A stretch of DNA of 63,836 bases from Thermoplasmata archaeon (lineage in GTDB: Archaea > Thermoplasmatota > Thermoplasmata > Halarchaeoplasmatales > Halarchaeoplasmataceae): assembly GCA_003560595.1 (NCBI GenBank), contig PWKY01000022.1, positions 1 to 63,836 on the forward strand. The letters run 5' to 3'. Position numbers and translations under genes: made by a program. This document shows positions 23,981 through 32,611 of this stretch, in pieces. The notes under the pieces were generated by a model. It did not search any database. It saw only the letters and a program-made list of their open reading frames with translations, and was not told the DNA's origin. Every line of letters starts with the position of its first letter. Position 1 is the stretch's first letter.

Positions 23981-24937
23981 ATGGATCGCTTCCAGATAAT
24001 AGATAGAGCCAGGAACGTACTCGCTAAGGCGGGTTTCTACCTTTCGGAAAGACACAACGAGAGGGGTATCAGTTTTGATATTATAGCTAGAAAGGATGAT
24101 CATCTATTGATAATCAGTACCATGGTGAACGCTGATTCATCACGGCCTCACGAGGCTAGAGAGCTACAGATTTTATCTAACGCATTGGACGGTTCCCCAT
24201 TGTTCATCGCACAGAAGGGTGGTCGTAGGGCCCTTGAAAGGGGAGTGATATATTCCAGAAGAGGTATCCCATTGATCTCCTTGGATACTCTAGAAGACCT
24301 TTTCCTAGAAGGCGTTCCACCATACGTTTTCTCCGCACCCGGTGGTTTTTACGTATCAATCGACTCGGAACTTCTCAGAGAATCACGTACAGATAACCAG
24401 GTATCACTCCGTAAGATGGCCGAGATCGCCGGTGTTTCCCGAAAGGCCATACAGAAGTACGAGGACGGTATGGGTGTCGATCTTGAAGTGGCCATGAGGA
24501 TGGAAGAATACCTAGGCGAGGACCTGATAATGCCTTTAGATCCCCTGGAACACAGCAAGGAGCTTGAAATAGATACATCTGATCCGCTGGAGGGATTCAG
24601 TGGGATAGAGAAATTCATATTTCGATCACTCCAGGCCATGGGTTATCGCGTGGTCCCCACCTCACACGCCCCCTTTGAAGCAGTCACATCCGACGATAGA
24701 GTGATCCTCCTTTCCGGTGTAGATAAAGAGGGGGGAGAGCGTCTGAAAACCAAAGCGCGTATAGTTTCCAACCTTACGCATATCACCGAAAAAGAATCAG
24801 TTCTATTTTTAAGTAAAAGATATACACGTATAAACCTTGAAGGGATACCTCTGATCGAAAAGAGCGAGCTCAAAGATCTAGACTCGACCCATGAGGTGTT
24901 GGAATTGTTGAGAGAAAGAAAGACCGGGGGTCGATGA
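23981..24937 (+). CDS. Archaeal HTH-type transcriptional regulator
   Basis: A 318-residue protein of the archaeal family that joins an N-terminal restriction-endonuclease-like/unknown domain (about 1-125) to an XRE-type helix-turn-helix (about 140-190, VSLRKMAEIAGVSRKAIQKY) and a C-terminal domain resembling the first. Members are found in nearly all euryarchaea, but targets are unknown. The frame allows GTG 23978 or ATG 23981; the TATA box spacing fits both. It is directly followed, with no gap, by the TraB-related gene, and a shared transcript is likely. Confidence 0.85.
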   Translation: MDRFQIIDRARNVLAKAGFYLSERHNERGISFDIIARKDDHLLIISTMVNADSSRPHEARELQILSNALDGSPLFIAQKGGRRALERGVIYSRRGIPLISLDTLEDLFLEGVPPYVFSAPGGFYVSIDSELLRESRTDNQVSLRKMAEIAGVSRKAIQKYEDGMGVDLEVAMRMEEYLGEDLIMPLDPLEHSKELEIDTSDPLEGFSGIEKFIFRSLQAMGYRVVPTSHAPFEAVTSDDRVILLSGVDKEGGERLKTKARIVSNLTHITEKESVLFLSKRYTRINLEGIPLIEKSELKDLDSTHEVLELLRERKTGGR

Positions 24938-25576
24938 TTGTACTCTTTGACCACTGATAAAGGGACCAAAGTCCATATATTCGATGTGATAAAGGGATTA
25001 GTTTCGGAATCTCATAAATTGAAAGCTATGATCAAAGAGGTGGATTTTCAAGTAGCGGCCCTTCCTATATCTTCGGAAGAAGTAACCGCTTTGGAAAATT
25101 TAACGGAAGAACATGAAGAACCGGTCATGACCACCCCTGAAGTGGCCTATGCTAAAAATCTACGGCAGTACGGGGAGGTAAGGATACCTCCACCCACATA
25201 TCTTATAATGCTCGAATACTGTACCAAGCGCAATATAAGGATCGAAGGTATAGATATGGATGAAGAACACTATACTTCGGCATACTGTAAGTACGTTAGT
25301 GGTCTGGAACTGGTACGCCAGTCATTTTGGGAAAAACGCCTTTTAAAGAAAATAGTGAACCCACCGACTTCTAAGGAATTTGCTTTAGAATGGGATGAAT
25401 TGATAAACAAATACGATGGATTCCGTAAACTGGAAAGTCATCGGGAAAGGGTCATGTCAAAAAATATTCGACGTTTATCAAGGAAGTCAAACGTTTTCTC
25501 TATAATCGAATTGGAGCGGGTGGAAGGGATACTTGAAAAGCTGAAAGATTGGGGATGGAAAATACACTCATCCTAG
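24938..25576 (+). CDS. TraB/PrgY-related protein, degenerate
   Basis: A 212-residue protein that starts at TTG 24938, immediately after the regulator's stop. The C-terminal helix pair SHRERVMSKNIRRLSRKSN, followed by VFSIIELERVEGILEKL, resembles the end of TraB-family proteins, in which an ERD-R-M-A-x-x-I segment is followed by a G-x-G-H motif; the histidine motif is absent here. The N-terminal half, with ALPISSEEV and PPPTYLIMLEYC, resembles TraB helices only in spacing. I consider it a shortened relative of the family that has lost the presumed active site. Its 3' end overlaps the convergent LOG-like gene by 9 bp. Confidence 0.5.
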   Translation: MYSLTTDKGTKVHIFDVIKGLVSESHKLKAMIKEVDFQVAALPISSEEVTALENLTEEHEEPVMTTPEVAYAKNLRQYGEVRIPPPTYLIMLEYCTKRNIRIEGIDMDEEHYTSAYCKYVSGLELVRQSFWEKRLLKKIVNPPTSKEFALEWDELINKYDGFRKLESHRERVMSKNIRRLSRKSNVFSIIELERVEGILEKLKDWGWKIHSS

Positions 25577-26017
25577 ATGTTTCTTCAAAGATAGCAGCAA
25601 ACTATCTACGCTCTCGTGTTCCTCAACAAAATCCAGGTCCCAAGTACCTATACCCAATACTTTTTTACCATAATTAGCCGCCAGAGCCAGTTCTGAAAGC
25701 GTACCATAGCCACCGTCAACAGCCACGACCACATCTCCATTAAGTACCACTAAAGCGTTGCGCATGATACCCATACCCGTGATCACCGCATGGTCCACGT
25801 GTTCATTTTTCTCTCTCCGATCATCAGAAGGTAATATCCCTATGGTGGTACCACCTATCTCTTTAACCCCTCGGCATACGGCCTCCATAACACCACCTTT
25901 ACCACCACAGACCAGTGTAGCTCCTAGTTTAGCTATACCTCTTCCTAATTCCTGAGCGATCCTCAGATCTTCATCACCGCAGGTGTCCGCACCTCCTCCT
26001 ATAACGCTAACATACAT
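25568..26017 (-). CDS. TIGR00725/LOG-like Rossmann-fold protein
   Basis: A 149-residue Rossmann-fold protein of the lysine-decarboxylase-like/molybdenum-cofactor-carrier family. Motifs are GGGADTCGDEDLRIAQELG at the N-terminus, LVCGGKGGVMEAVCRGV, and VVAVDGGYGTLSELALA, the last being the PGGxGTxxE-type phosphate-binding loop. Family members bind nucleotides or cofactors; LOG enzymes release cytokinin bases from their nucleotides, but the PGGxGT motif here is DGGYGT and the catalytic activity is not certain. Single gene, convergent with the TraB-like gene. Confidence 0.85.
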   Translation of the reverse strand: MYVSVIGGGADTCGDEDLRIAQELGRGIAKLGATLVCGGKGGVMEAVCRGVKEIGGTTIGILPSDDRREKNEHVDHAVITGMGIMRNALVVLNGDVVVAVDGGYGTLSELALAANYGKKVLGIGTWDLDFVEEHESVDSLLLSLKKHLG

Positions 26018-26093
26018 GATCGATCAAAGATAAACACAGATAAAATAGATTTCCCTACAAAAGAGTTATTTATCCTATAGTAAATCACAAAAC

Positions 26094-26414
26094 ATGGCCT
26101 CGAAAGCTATCAAAGGTTTAGTACGCTTAGATGACTTAGTTGATATACAACCGGATGCAGTGGTTAGCAGGACCCTTATGGATGCCGATGGAGGCACTGT
26201 CACCCTCTTCGCATTCGATGAAAGTCAATCACTCAGCGAACACTCCGCCCCCTATGATGCTCTTGTGCAGGTGATCGAAGGTGAATTAAAGATAGAACTT
26301 GGGGGAGAAACCCATGAAGTGATAGCTGGTGACTCTCTGATGATGCCGGCTGATGTACCCCATTCTCTTTATGCTAAAAAGCCCACTAAGATGCTGCTGA
26401 CCATGGTACGCTGA
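26094..26414 (+). CDS. Small cupin-domain protein
   Basis: A 106-residue single cupin. The two cupin motifs are visible as SEHSAPYDALVQVIEGELKI (motif 1, with H and the acidic residue later) and GDSLMMPADVPHSLYA (motif 2, with the conserved histidine). Such small cupins bind a metal and may act as isomerases, dioxygenases or sugar/oxygen sensors; the substrate is not indicated. A TATA-like ttatttat lies about 27 bp upstream of ATG 26094. Confidence 0.88.
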   Translation: MASKAIKGLVRLDDLVDIQPDAVVSRTLMDADGGTVTLFAFDESQSLSEHSAPYDALVQVIEGELKIELGGETHEVIAGDSLMMPADVPHSLYAKKPTKMLLTMVR

Positions 26415-26510
26415 TAAATGATAGTCTAATAAAAAATAAAAGAACGGTGAGGATGGTTTACACCATACTCTTTCCGCCTTCACCAGCTTTATCTCTCGCA
26501 GAAGCAAGAT

Positions 26511-27101
26511 CTACATCTGGGATCTTGCATTCTTGAATCCGAGCTCGAATGCTCGTAAGTTCACCTCGACGAACCTTTCCGGCACATTATTGCGTATGGA
26601 ATCTTGCATATCCTCTTTGGTCAACGGTAGTGCACCGGTTGCGGTGAGTGCTCCTAGCATGACTATGTTCTGTGCGATAGCTGCACCGGCCTGCTCGGCT
26701 AGCTCTTTAGCATCTATCATCACAAACTTGTCGCTGACATTTTGGATAGACTCGAATATATCATCCAGCTTTGGATATCCCTGTTTACCGGAACTGACTG
26801 TGAAAGGAACGATAGGTGCGGTATTGGTGACTATCCACGTATCCTTGGAAGCCTTCTTGATGGCTCGATATGTTTCCACCGGTTCGAAGCCCAGGATGAC
26901 GTCGGCATCTCCATGGCCGATGAGTGGGCTGTAAACCTTCTCTCCTATCTTGACGGTGGTCACGACTACACCACCTCTCTGAGCCATCCCATGTACTTCG
27001 CTCATCCATACATCTAAACCTTTATCCAGGGCGGCACCTCCCAGTACTTTGGAAGCGAGTAATATACCCTGTCCACCTACACCTACTATCTCTAGGTTCA
27101 T
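26511..27101 (-). CDS. iorB: Indolepyruvate:ferredoxin oxidoreductase beta subunit
   Basis: A 196-residue subunit with the 2-oxoacid oxidoreductase gamma-type fold. It opens MNLEIVGVGGQGILLASKVL and contains EVHGMAQRGGVVVTTVKIG, both typical of IorB. With IorA it oxidises aryl pyruvates from aromatic amino-acid breakdown to aryl-acetyl-CoA and reduces ferredoxin. ATG 27101 overlaps the iorA stop (ATGA). An earlier in-frame ATG at 27167 lies inside iorA and is unlikely. Last gene of the por-ior operon. Confidence 0.93.
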   Translation of the reverse strand: MNLEIVGVGGQGILLASKVLGGAALDKGLDVWMSEVHGMAQRGGVVVTTVKIGEKVYSPLIGHGDADVILGFEPVETYRAIKKASKDTWIVTNTAPIVPFTVSSGKQGYPKLDDIFESIQNVSDKFVMIDAKELAEQAGAAIAQNIVMLGALTATGALPLTKEDMQDSIRNNVPERFVEVNLRAFELGFKNARSQM

Positions 27102-28939
27102 TCTTCCACCCCCGGTTCTATTGCATCGAAGGGACACACCTGGGCACAGTGGCTGCATCCTATACACAGCGTAGTATCGATGTCAACATCGTCTCCTTCC
27201 TTAACCAGAGCGATACATCCTAGTTGGTTTACACATAAGTAGCATTTTTTACACTTCCCTTGATCCACGTGGTAGGGTGGGTTGCTCAATTTTTTCTTCT
27301 CCAATAGTACACATGGATATTTTGTAACTACTACAGATATCCCGGGATGCTCGATGGCTCTTTTGAAAACATCTATGGTCTTCTCGATCTCGTATGGATT
27401 CACAGTTTCTACGAACTCGACTCCAGCTCCTCTTGCTAGATCCTCTATGGACAGCATCGGTGCGGGATCTCCCATCCCGGTCCTACCGGTTCCAGGATGT
27501 GGTTGATGTCCGGTCATGGCCGTCGTTCTATTGTCCATGACCACGTAAACGAAATCGTGCTGGTTGTACACGCCACTGACCAGGGCGGGCAATCCAGAGT
27601 GGAAGAATGTCGAGTCGCCTAGGAAGGCGAACACCTGCTGGTCGGTGTTCTTGGAGAAACCGCCTGCGGCTCCAACGCTGCCGCCCATGCAGAGTAAGAA
27701 ATCTGCGGTGTTCAGTGGATCCTGTACACCCAGTGTGTAGCACCCGATGTCGCTTGAAAATACAGCTTCTGTTTTACCCAAGGCCTTCTTCACTGCGTAA
27801 TAAGTCGCTCTATGAGGGCATCCTGGGCACAATGAAGGAGGTCTAGATGGTAGTTCGTACTCATCTGCATCAAGGGGTTCTCCACCGGCTGGTACATCTA
27901 TCAGTTTGGATACGGCTTTCCGTACCACATCTGGATCGTATTCGAAAAGACGTGAGAAGTGACCTGTGTGCTTACCGTACACCTCGAGGGATGGATTGTA
28001 TTTTTTAGCAAGTGACAGAACTTTATCTTCAAGGAACGGTTCTAACTCCTCGACCACCAGTAATCGGTCGGCACCCTTGATAAATTCTCCTACCTTTTCT
28101 TCCGGGAAGGGATTGGTCATACCGAGCTTCAATATGGATATGGGAAGACCGTATATCTCCCTCAGTTCGTAAATGTAGTTGAAGCCGGCACCTGAACCGA
28201 TCACATGGAGTTCAGGATCATCCACTTCGAATTCCTCGGTGAATCGAGAGCCCTGGGAGATCGGTTTCGCTTTACCGAACTGTTTTAACAATCGTGGATG
28301 GTTCTTACGGGCGTTCTGCGGTACCGCTACGAAGCGTCCGGGGTCCTTTTCGAAGTGTCCCTTTGGAGCGGGTTCTTTTATATCTCCAAAGGTGACAATA
28401 CCCCTAGCATGGTTGACCCGGGTCGTGGTCCTCACCATAACAGGAAGTTCAAGCTCCTCGGACAGGTCGAAGGCGTATTTCACCATCTCCTTCGCCTCAT
28501 GCGGGCTGGTGGGCTCCAGCATGGGTATGCTCCCCAGTACTGAATAATATCGGTTGTCCTGCTCGTTCTGGCTCGAGTGTACAGAGGGGTCGCCTGCAGC
28601 CACTATCACCATACCGGCTCTTACACCGCAGTACATCAACGTCATCAGAGCGTCGGCTGCCACGTTCACACCTACATGTTTCATCCAGGCCATGGATCGT
28701 ACTCCGGAAGCGGCAGCTGCGGCAGCTACCTCCATGGCTACTTTTTCGTTGGCCGAGTACTCAAAGTACATACCGTAATCCTTGGCTATATTCTCAAGGG
28801 TGTTACCTATCTCCGATGAGGGTGTTCCTGGATATGTGGAGCCATGTCCGATGCCTGCTTCCAGAGCACCGCGAACTATGGCTTCGTTACCAAGAAGCAT
28901 CATCTGTTTGCCCGGTTTATCGTCGAGGAGTGCTTTCAT
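27098..28939 (-). CDS. iorA: Indolepyruvate:ferredoxin oxidoreductase alpha subunit
   Basis: A 613-residue subunit that fuses the 2-oxoacid-binding domain, thiamine-diphosphate domain and a ferredoxin domain. The N-terminus LLGNEAIVRGALEAGIGHGS and later SLCPGCPHRATYYAVKKALG and FLGDSTFFHSGLPALV (ThDP/Mg site) identify it. Two [4Fe-4S] clusters are carried by CKKCYLCVNQLGC and CIGCSHCAQVCP at the C-terminus. It starts 12 bp after the porB stop and overlaps iorB, so it is expressed with pyruvate oxidoreductase, which fits growth on amino acids. Confidence 0.95.
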   Translation of the reverse strand: MKALLDDKPGKQMMLLGNEAIVRGALEAGIGHGSTYPGTPSSEIGNTLENIAKDYGMYFEYSANEKVAMEVAAAAAASGVRSMAWMKHVGVNVAADALMTLMYCGVRAGMVIVAAGDPSVHSSQNEQDNRYYSVLGSIPMLEPTSPHEAKEMVKYAFDLSEELELPVMVRTTTRVNHARGIVTFGDIKEPAPKGHFEKDPGRFVAVPQNARKNHPRLLKQFGKAKPISQGSRFTEEFEVDDPELHVIGSGAGFNYIYELREIYGLPISILKLGMTNPFPEEKVGEFIKGADRLLVVEELEPFLEDKVLSLAKKYNPSLEVYGKHTGHFSRLFEYDPDVVRKAVSKLIDVPAGGEPLDADEYELPSRPPSLCPGCPHRATYYAVKKALGKTEAVFSSDIGCYTLGVQDPLNTADFLLCMGGSVGAAGGFSKNTDQQVFAFLGDSTFFHSGLPALVSGVYNQHDFVYVVMDNRTTAMTGHQPHPGTGRTGMGDPAPMLSIEDLARGAGVEFVETVNPYEIEKTIDVFKRAIEHPGISVVVTKYPCVLLEKKKLSNPPYHVDQGKCKKCYLCVNQLGCIALVKEGDDVDIDTTLCIGCSHCAQVCPFDAIEPGVEE

Positions 28940-28950
28940 TTTTTCATCCC

Positions 28951-29847
28951 CTACTCGTTTGTGAACTCTTCTTTCTTAAGAAGAAGTTCCCATTCTTTAT
29001 CCACATTTTTCTGTATCATCTCGACCTCTTCTTGCGGAAGGTGTCGGAACCTTCCCTGCAGTTTGAGGTAGTCTTTCACAGGTATCTTATTCTTCGGTTT
29101 CTTATATATCTTGTATTCACCATATTCTATCTCATATAATGGGAATACACAGCTGTCCACAGCTAATTTACACAGCTCGATGGTGATTGAAGGGTCCGAC
29201 CTCCAGCCGGTCGGGCACGGAGCATAGATGTGTATGAATTTAGGTCCAGGGATATCCTTGGCTTTCTGTATCTTCTCTATCATGAGCTCGGGATGACCGA
29301 TACTCACCGTGGCGGCGTATGGGATCCCGTGAGCGTTCACCACTTCCATCATGTTCTTCTTTGGATTTTTCTTCCAAGCTTTTTGACTTCCAACTGGTGT
29401 TGTGGTGGTCCATGCACCGTATGGTGTTTCACCGCTTCTTTGGATACCGGTGTTCATGTAAGCCTCGTTGTCGTACATCACCTGTATGGTGTCGGTACCC
29501 CTTTCTAAACAACCGGAAAGTGCCTGGATACCTATATCTGCCGTTCCTCCGTCACCGGCGAAACCAACGACGGTGATCTCTCTTGGGTCTACGCCCTTTG
29601 CGTTCAAAGCCGCTCTAACACCGGACGAAGATGCGCCTGTGGTTTCGAAGGCCGTGTACAGTAGTGGTATCTCCAGATTCCTGGACGGATATACACCAGG
29701 GATAACAGCCCAGCAGCAGGCGGGTATGTTGATCATAGTCTTTTTACCCAATGCTTTAAGCATGTACCGCATGGCGTGTGCCGCTCCGCATCCGGGACAG
29801 GCCGTCGTTCCTTTGTTCATCAATTCCATTTCAGGTACTTTTGCCAT
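28951..29847 (-). CDS. porB: Pyruvate:ferredoxin oxidoreductase beta subunit
   Basis: The thiamine-diphosphate-binding subunit, 298 residues. ACPGCGAAHAMRYMLKALG carries the N-terminal cysteines that bind a [4Fe-4S] cluster, and GFAGDGGTADIGIQALSG is the ThDP/Mg motif; CPTGWRSDPS near the end is characteristic of PorB rather than VorB. ATG 29847 is chosen because GGAGGCG stands 7-13 nt upstream (29854-29860 on the minus strand); an earlier ATG at 29862 overlaps porA and lacks a ribosome-binding site. Confidence 0.95.
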   Translation of the reverse strand: MAKVPEMELMNKGTTACPGCGAAHAMRYMLKALGKKTMINIPACCWAVIPGVYPSRNLEIPLLYTAFETTGASSSGVRAALNAKGVDPREITVVGFAGDGGTADIGIQALSGCLERGTDTIQVMYDNEAYMNTGIQRSGETPYGAWTTTTPVGSQKAWKKNPKKNMMEVVNAHGIPYAATVSIGHPELMIEKIQKAKDIPGPKFIHIYAPCPTGWRSDPSITIELCKLAVDSCVFPLYEIEYGEYKIYKKPKNKIPVKDYLKLQGRFRHLPQEEVEMIQKNVDKEWELLLKKEEFTNE

Positions 29848-29849
29848 GT

Positions 29850-31043
29850 TTATCGCCTCCATCTTTCTTGGTTGATCTTAAGGTCGACCCATTCGATCTC
29901 CTTATCCAATCCTTTATCTTGTAGTGAGATAGCGTCCAACATCACGTTCTTGAGTATCTTAGGAGTCAGATCTCTACCTCCGAGTCCGACTATGTAATCC
30001 TTCAAGATCACATCCCGGTGTCCGTAGAGTGCATCTTTGATCTCTCTAGCGGCGTCTCCACCGTGACCGAAGGTGTAACTGCGGTCCATAACACCTACCA
30101 CGTTCACTCCCTTGGTCAGTTTTCTGAACTCCTCGACTGGGAAGGGCCTGAATGTTCTCAATCTGGCAAGACCGACATTGTGGCCTTCTTCTCTGAGCTC
30201 GTCTATTACATCCTTAGATGTACTCGATATCGAACCCATTGTGACTATCAGTACGTCGACACCGTCTGTCTTGTACTTCTCGATGAGTCCACCGGGGTCT
30301 CTTCCGAAGACTTCTTCGAACTCTTTGTTGACTTCCATTATCTTATCTGGAGCCTTCTCGAAGGCTTCTGCTATCTTGTATCTGAAGTCCATGTACCAGT
30401 CTGGCATACCCAGAGAACCGAAACCGAGTGGTTGATCTACATCTAACTTGTAATCAGGATCGTAAGAGGGTAGGAATTCATCAACCAGTTCTTGGTCATA
30501 GATCTCAACCGGCTCTTTTGTATGGCTCAAGATGAAAGCGTCTTCAACGACCATGGCGGGTAACATTATATCTTCATCCTCGCAGATCTTGTACGCCATG
30601 ATAACGCTGTCAAGCACTTCCTGATTGCTTTCACAGAAGAACTGTAATTGACCGGTACCTTTCTGAGCTAAAGTATCGTGATGATCCGCCCAGACACTCC
30701 ATGGAGGTCCCATGGCTCTGTTGATGTTGGTCATGACTACCGGCAGCCTCGCACCCGATGCCCATATGAGCAGTTCGTGCATCAGTGCAAGTCCGTGGGC
30801 TGAAGATGCGGTGTAAGCCCTTGCTCCGGCGTTAGATGCCGCTATACAGGCGGCCATGGCCGAGTGCTCGCTCTCCACCTTGATGTATTCCGAATCCATC
30901 TCTCCTTCCGCCACCAACTCCGCTATCTTCTCCACGACTTCGGTCTGTGGTGTGATAGGGTACGCAGCCACGACTTCGACTCTAGAGAGTTTGGCACCGT
31001 AGGCTGCGGCAAAGTTACCTGATACGATCTTCATTTCAGACAT
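29850..31043 (-). CDS. porA: Pyruvate:ferredoxin oxidoreductase alpha subunit
   Basis: A 397-residue subunit that binds pyruvate and helps form acetyl-CoA. It shows [20 protein letters not shown] followed by [11 protein letters not shown] at the N-terminus, [20 protein letters not shown] (ThDP-activating Glu), and [20 protein letters not shown]. It overlaps porD by 8 bp and ends 2 bp before the porB start. The four subunits CDAB are encoded in the common archaeal order. Confidence 0.95.
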   Translation of the reverse strand: MSEMKIVSGNFAAAYGAKLSRVEVVAAYPITPQTEVVEKIAELVAEGEMDSEYIKVESEHSAMAACIAASNAGARAYTASSAHGLALMHELLIWASGARLPVVMTNINRAMGPPWSVWADHHDTLAQKGTGQLQFFCESNQEVLDSVIMAYKICEDEDIMLPAMVVEDAFILSHTKEPVEIYDQELVDEFLPSYDPDYKLDVDQPLGFGSLGMPDWYMDFRYKIAEAFEKAPDKIMEVNKEFEEVFGRDPGGLIEKYKTDGVDVLIVTMGSISSTSKDVIDELREEGHNVGLARLRTFRPFPVEEFRKLTKGVNVVGVMDRSYTFGHGGDAAREIKDALYGHRDVILKDYIVGLGGRDLTPKILKNVMLDAISLQDKGLDKEIEWVDLKINQERWRR

Positions 31044-31353
31044 AGTCTGCCTCCTTTTTCATATCTATGGCATTTACAGGACATTCCTTGGCACATATCC
31101 CACATCCCTTGCAGTAGTCATAATCGACCACAGCACCTTCTTCCTTCACCTCTATAGATACGTCCGGGCAGAATTTCCAACAGATCCCGCACTTGATACA
31201 TTCTTCTAAATCGACGATGGGTCTGAGTGTTCTCCAGCTCCCGGTCTTGGTCATAAGATGGGAGGGACAGTCGGTGATCACAGCTCTCGGCAAGTCTCTA
31301 TGATCCTTCGGATCTATAACGATTCTAAATACTTCTTCACTCAAGTTCTTCAC
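31036..31353 (-). CDS. porD: Pyruvate:ferredoxin oxidoreductase delta subunit (ferredoxin)
   Basis: A 105-residue protein with two [4Fe-4S] clusters, bound by [15 protein letters not shown] and [15 protein letters not shown]. An N-terminal extension of about 45 residues, with [18 protein letters not shown], is typical for PorD. It transfers electrons from the ThDP site to external ferredoxin. It overlaps porC by 17 bp and porA by 8 bp. Confidence 0.95.
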   Translation of the reverse strand: MKNLSEEVFRIVIDPKDHRDLPRAVITDCPSHLMTKTGSWRTLRPIVDLEECIKCGICWKFCPDVSIEVKEEGAVVDYDYCKGCGICAKECPVNAIDMKKEADYV

Positions 31354-31897
31354 CTCTTACCTCTTCATAAGCTTGTTTAGTCGCTTTTGCGTTCTCTTCT
31401 TTCTTTGCCGGTGCGTTGTTGCGTACAACGTCCACCAGCGTGTTGATATCAACTACCCCTGTAGCCCTGACGATGGCACCGAGTATTGCAGTGTTCACGA
31501 TGGGTGCTACCTTAGAACCCAATCTATGCTCCACCGCTATACTGCTGGCATCCACTGTGTATATCGGATTGTCGACTCCGAGATCTATATCATCCGGAGC
31601 TTTCTCCGTATTGAGTATCACTTTTCCGTCCGGCTTGATTCCGGCAGTAACATCAACAGCGTCCAATAGAGCCATATCCATGACTATAACTATGTCTGGC
31701 TCGTGGATCTGTGCCTTGTTCCTGACCGCTTTACTGTCTATCCTAGTAAAAGCAGTGACCGGGGCCCCTCTTCTTTCTACTCCATACATGGGAAACGACT
31801 GGACGTCGTTACCTTCCAAAAACGCAGCCCGGGCGAGGAACTCGGATGCTGTTACCGCACCTTGTCCACCTCTTCCGTGAAACCTGATTTCTATCAT
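31337..31897 (-). CDS. porC: Pyruvate:ferredoxin oxidoreductase gamma subunit
   Basis: A 186-residue subunit, first gene of the six-gene por-ior operon. It has the family opening [19 protein letters not shown] and the segment [18 protein letters not shown], which lies near the CoA-binding site. The intergenic stretch upstream (31898-32006) separates it from the divergent PH-like gene and is AT-rich, with room for promoters in both directions. The whole operon makes acetyl-CoA (or pyruvate, in reverse) and aryl-acetyl-CoA with ferredoxin as electron carrier. Confidence 0.95.
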
Positions 31898-32006
31898 TTT
31901 AAAAGCACCAAGCCTGTATCATCGACTGATATAATTATTTTTTGTAGAAAAGATGGTTTTAGAATATCACATATATCGATAAATACAAGTAGTTTATTAT
32001 CCCAAC

Positions 32007-32480
32007 ATGTATCCTGAAAAAATCATGGGCCTCATACCCGATCTAGATAAAGGATTGTTCGGACAGAAGGCTTATACTTTGATCGTGACCAACTACAGGC
32101 TGATATTTGCTCAAACCACTAACCAGTTGATGAAACAGGAGATAGAAAGAGCAAAGTCCCAGGCAGAGGCAAACGGTGCAGGTTTCTTCGGAAAATGGAA
32201 GGCCTCCGCATCTACCGGGATGAACTTTCACAACCGGTACTATAACATGCCACCACAGGCGATACTTCAGGAGGATCCAAACAACTTCGAGATCAGGCCT
32301 GAGCAGGTCAAATCCATCAAGGTACGTTCAGGTCATTACGATCAACAATACGCCACAACATCCCCTAATAGGTTGGTCATAAAGTGGAGCGGTGGAAAAG
32401 AGAAATTCACTTTTGAACGGATGGATCCGGTGCAGGTGAAGAATATATTAGGACCGTTAGTGGGCTCTAAGCTCCGTTAG
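32007..32480 (+). CDS. PH-like domain protein
   Basis: A 157-residue soluble protein. The beginning (KAYTLIVTNYRLIFAQ) and the end (NRLVIKWSGGKEKFTFERMD followed by a helix) match the strand pattern of archaeal and bacterial PH-like/DUF-type domains in which a sequence 'v.Tn.Rli' is a hallmark. A hydrophilic insertion with AKSQAEANGAGFFGKWKAS lies in the middle. Function unknown. ATG 32007 lies about 27 bp after gataaata. Confidence 0.68.
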   Translation: MYPEKIMGLIPDLDKGLFGQKAYTLIVTNYRLIFAQTTNQLMKQEIERAKSQAEANGAGFFGKWKASASTGMNFHNRYYNMPPQAILQEDPNNFEIRPEQVKSIKVRSGHYDQQYATTSPNRLVIKWSGGKEKFTFERMDPVQVKNILGPLVGSKLR

Positions 32481-32580
32481 ATATCATCAATAAAAAGCTT
32501 ACTCTAGCGTCCACAAACTGTATGCCTGACATTTACCTCTAATATAGGGTAATATTTTGAGTAATTGTTTCGGTGAAAAG

Positions 32581-32588
32581 TATTTTAT
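32581..32588 (+). promoter_or_regulatory. TATA box of the PIN-ATPase gene
   Basis: TATTTTAT is centred about 27 bp upstream of ATG 32612, so the mRNA is probably leaderless. The preceding 100 bp (32481-32580) shows no gene. Confidence 0.65.
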
Positions 32589-32611
32589 AGGCTGCTTACG
32601 AAACTGTTATC

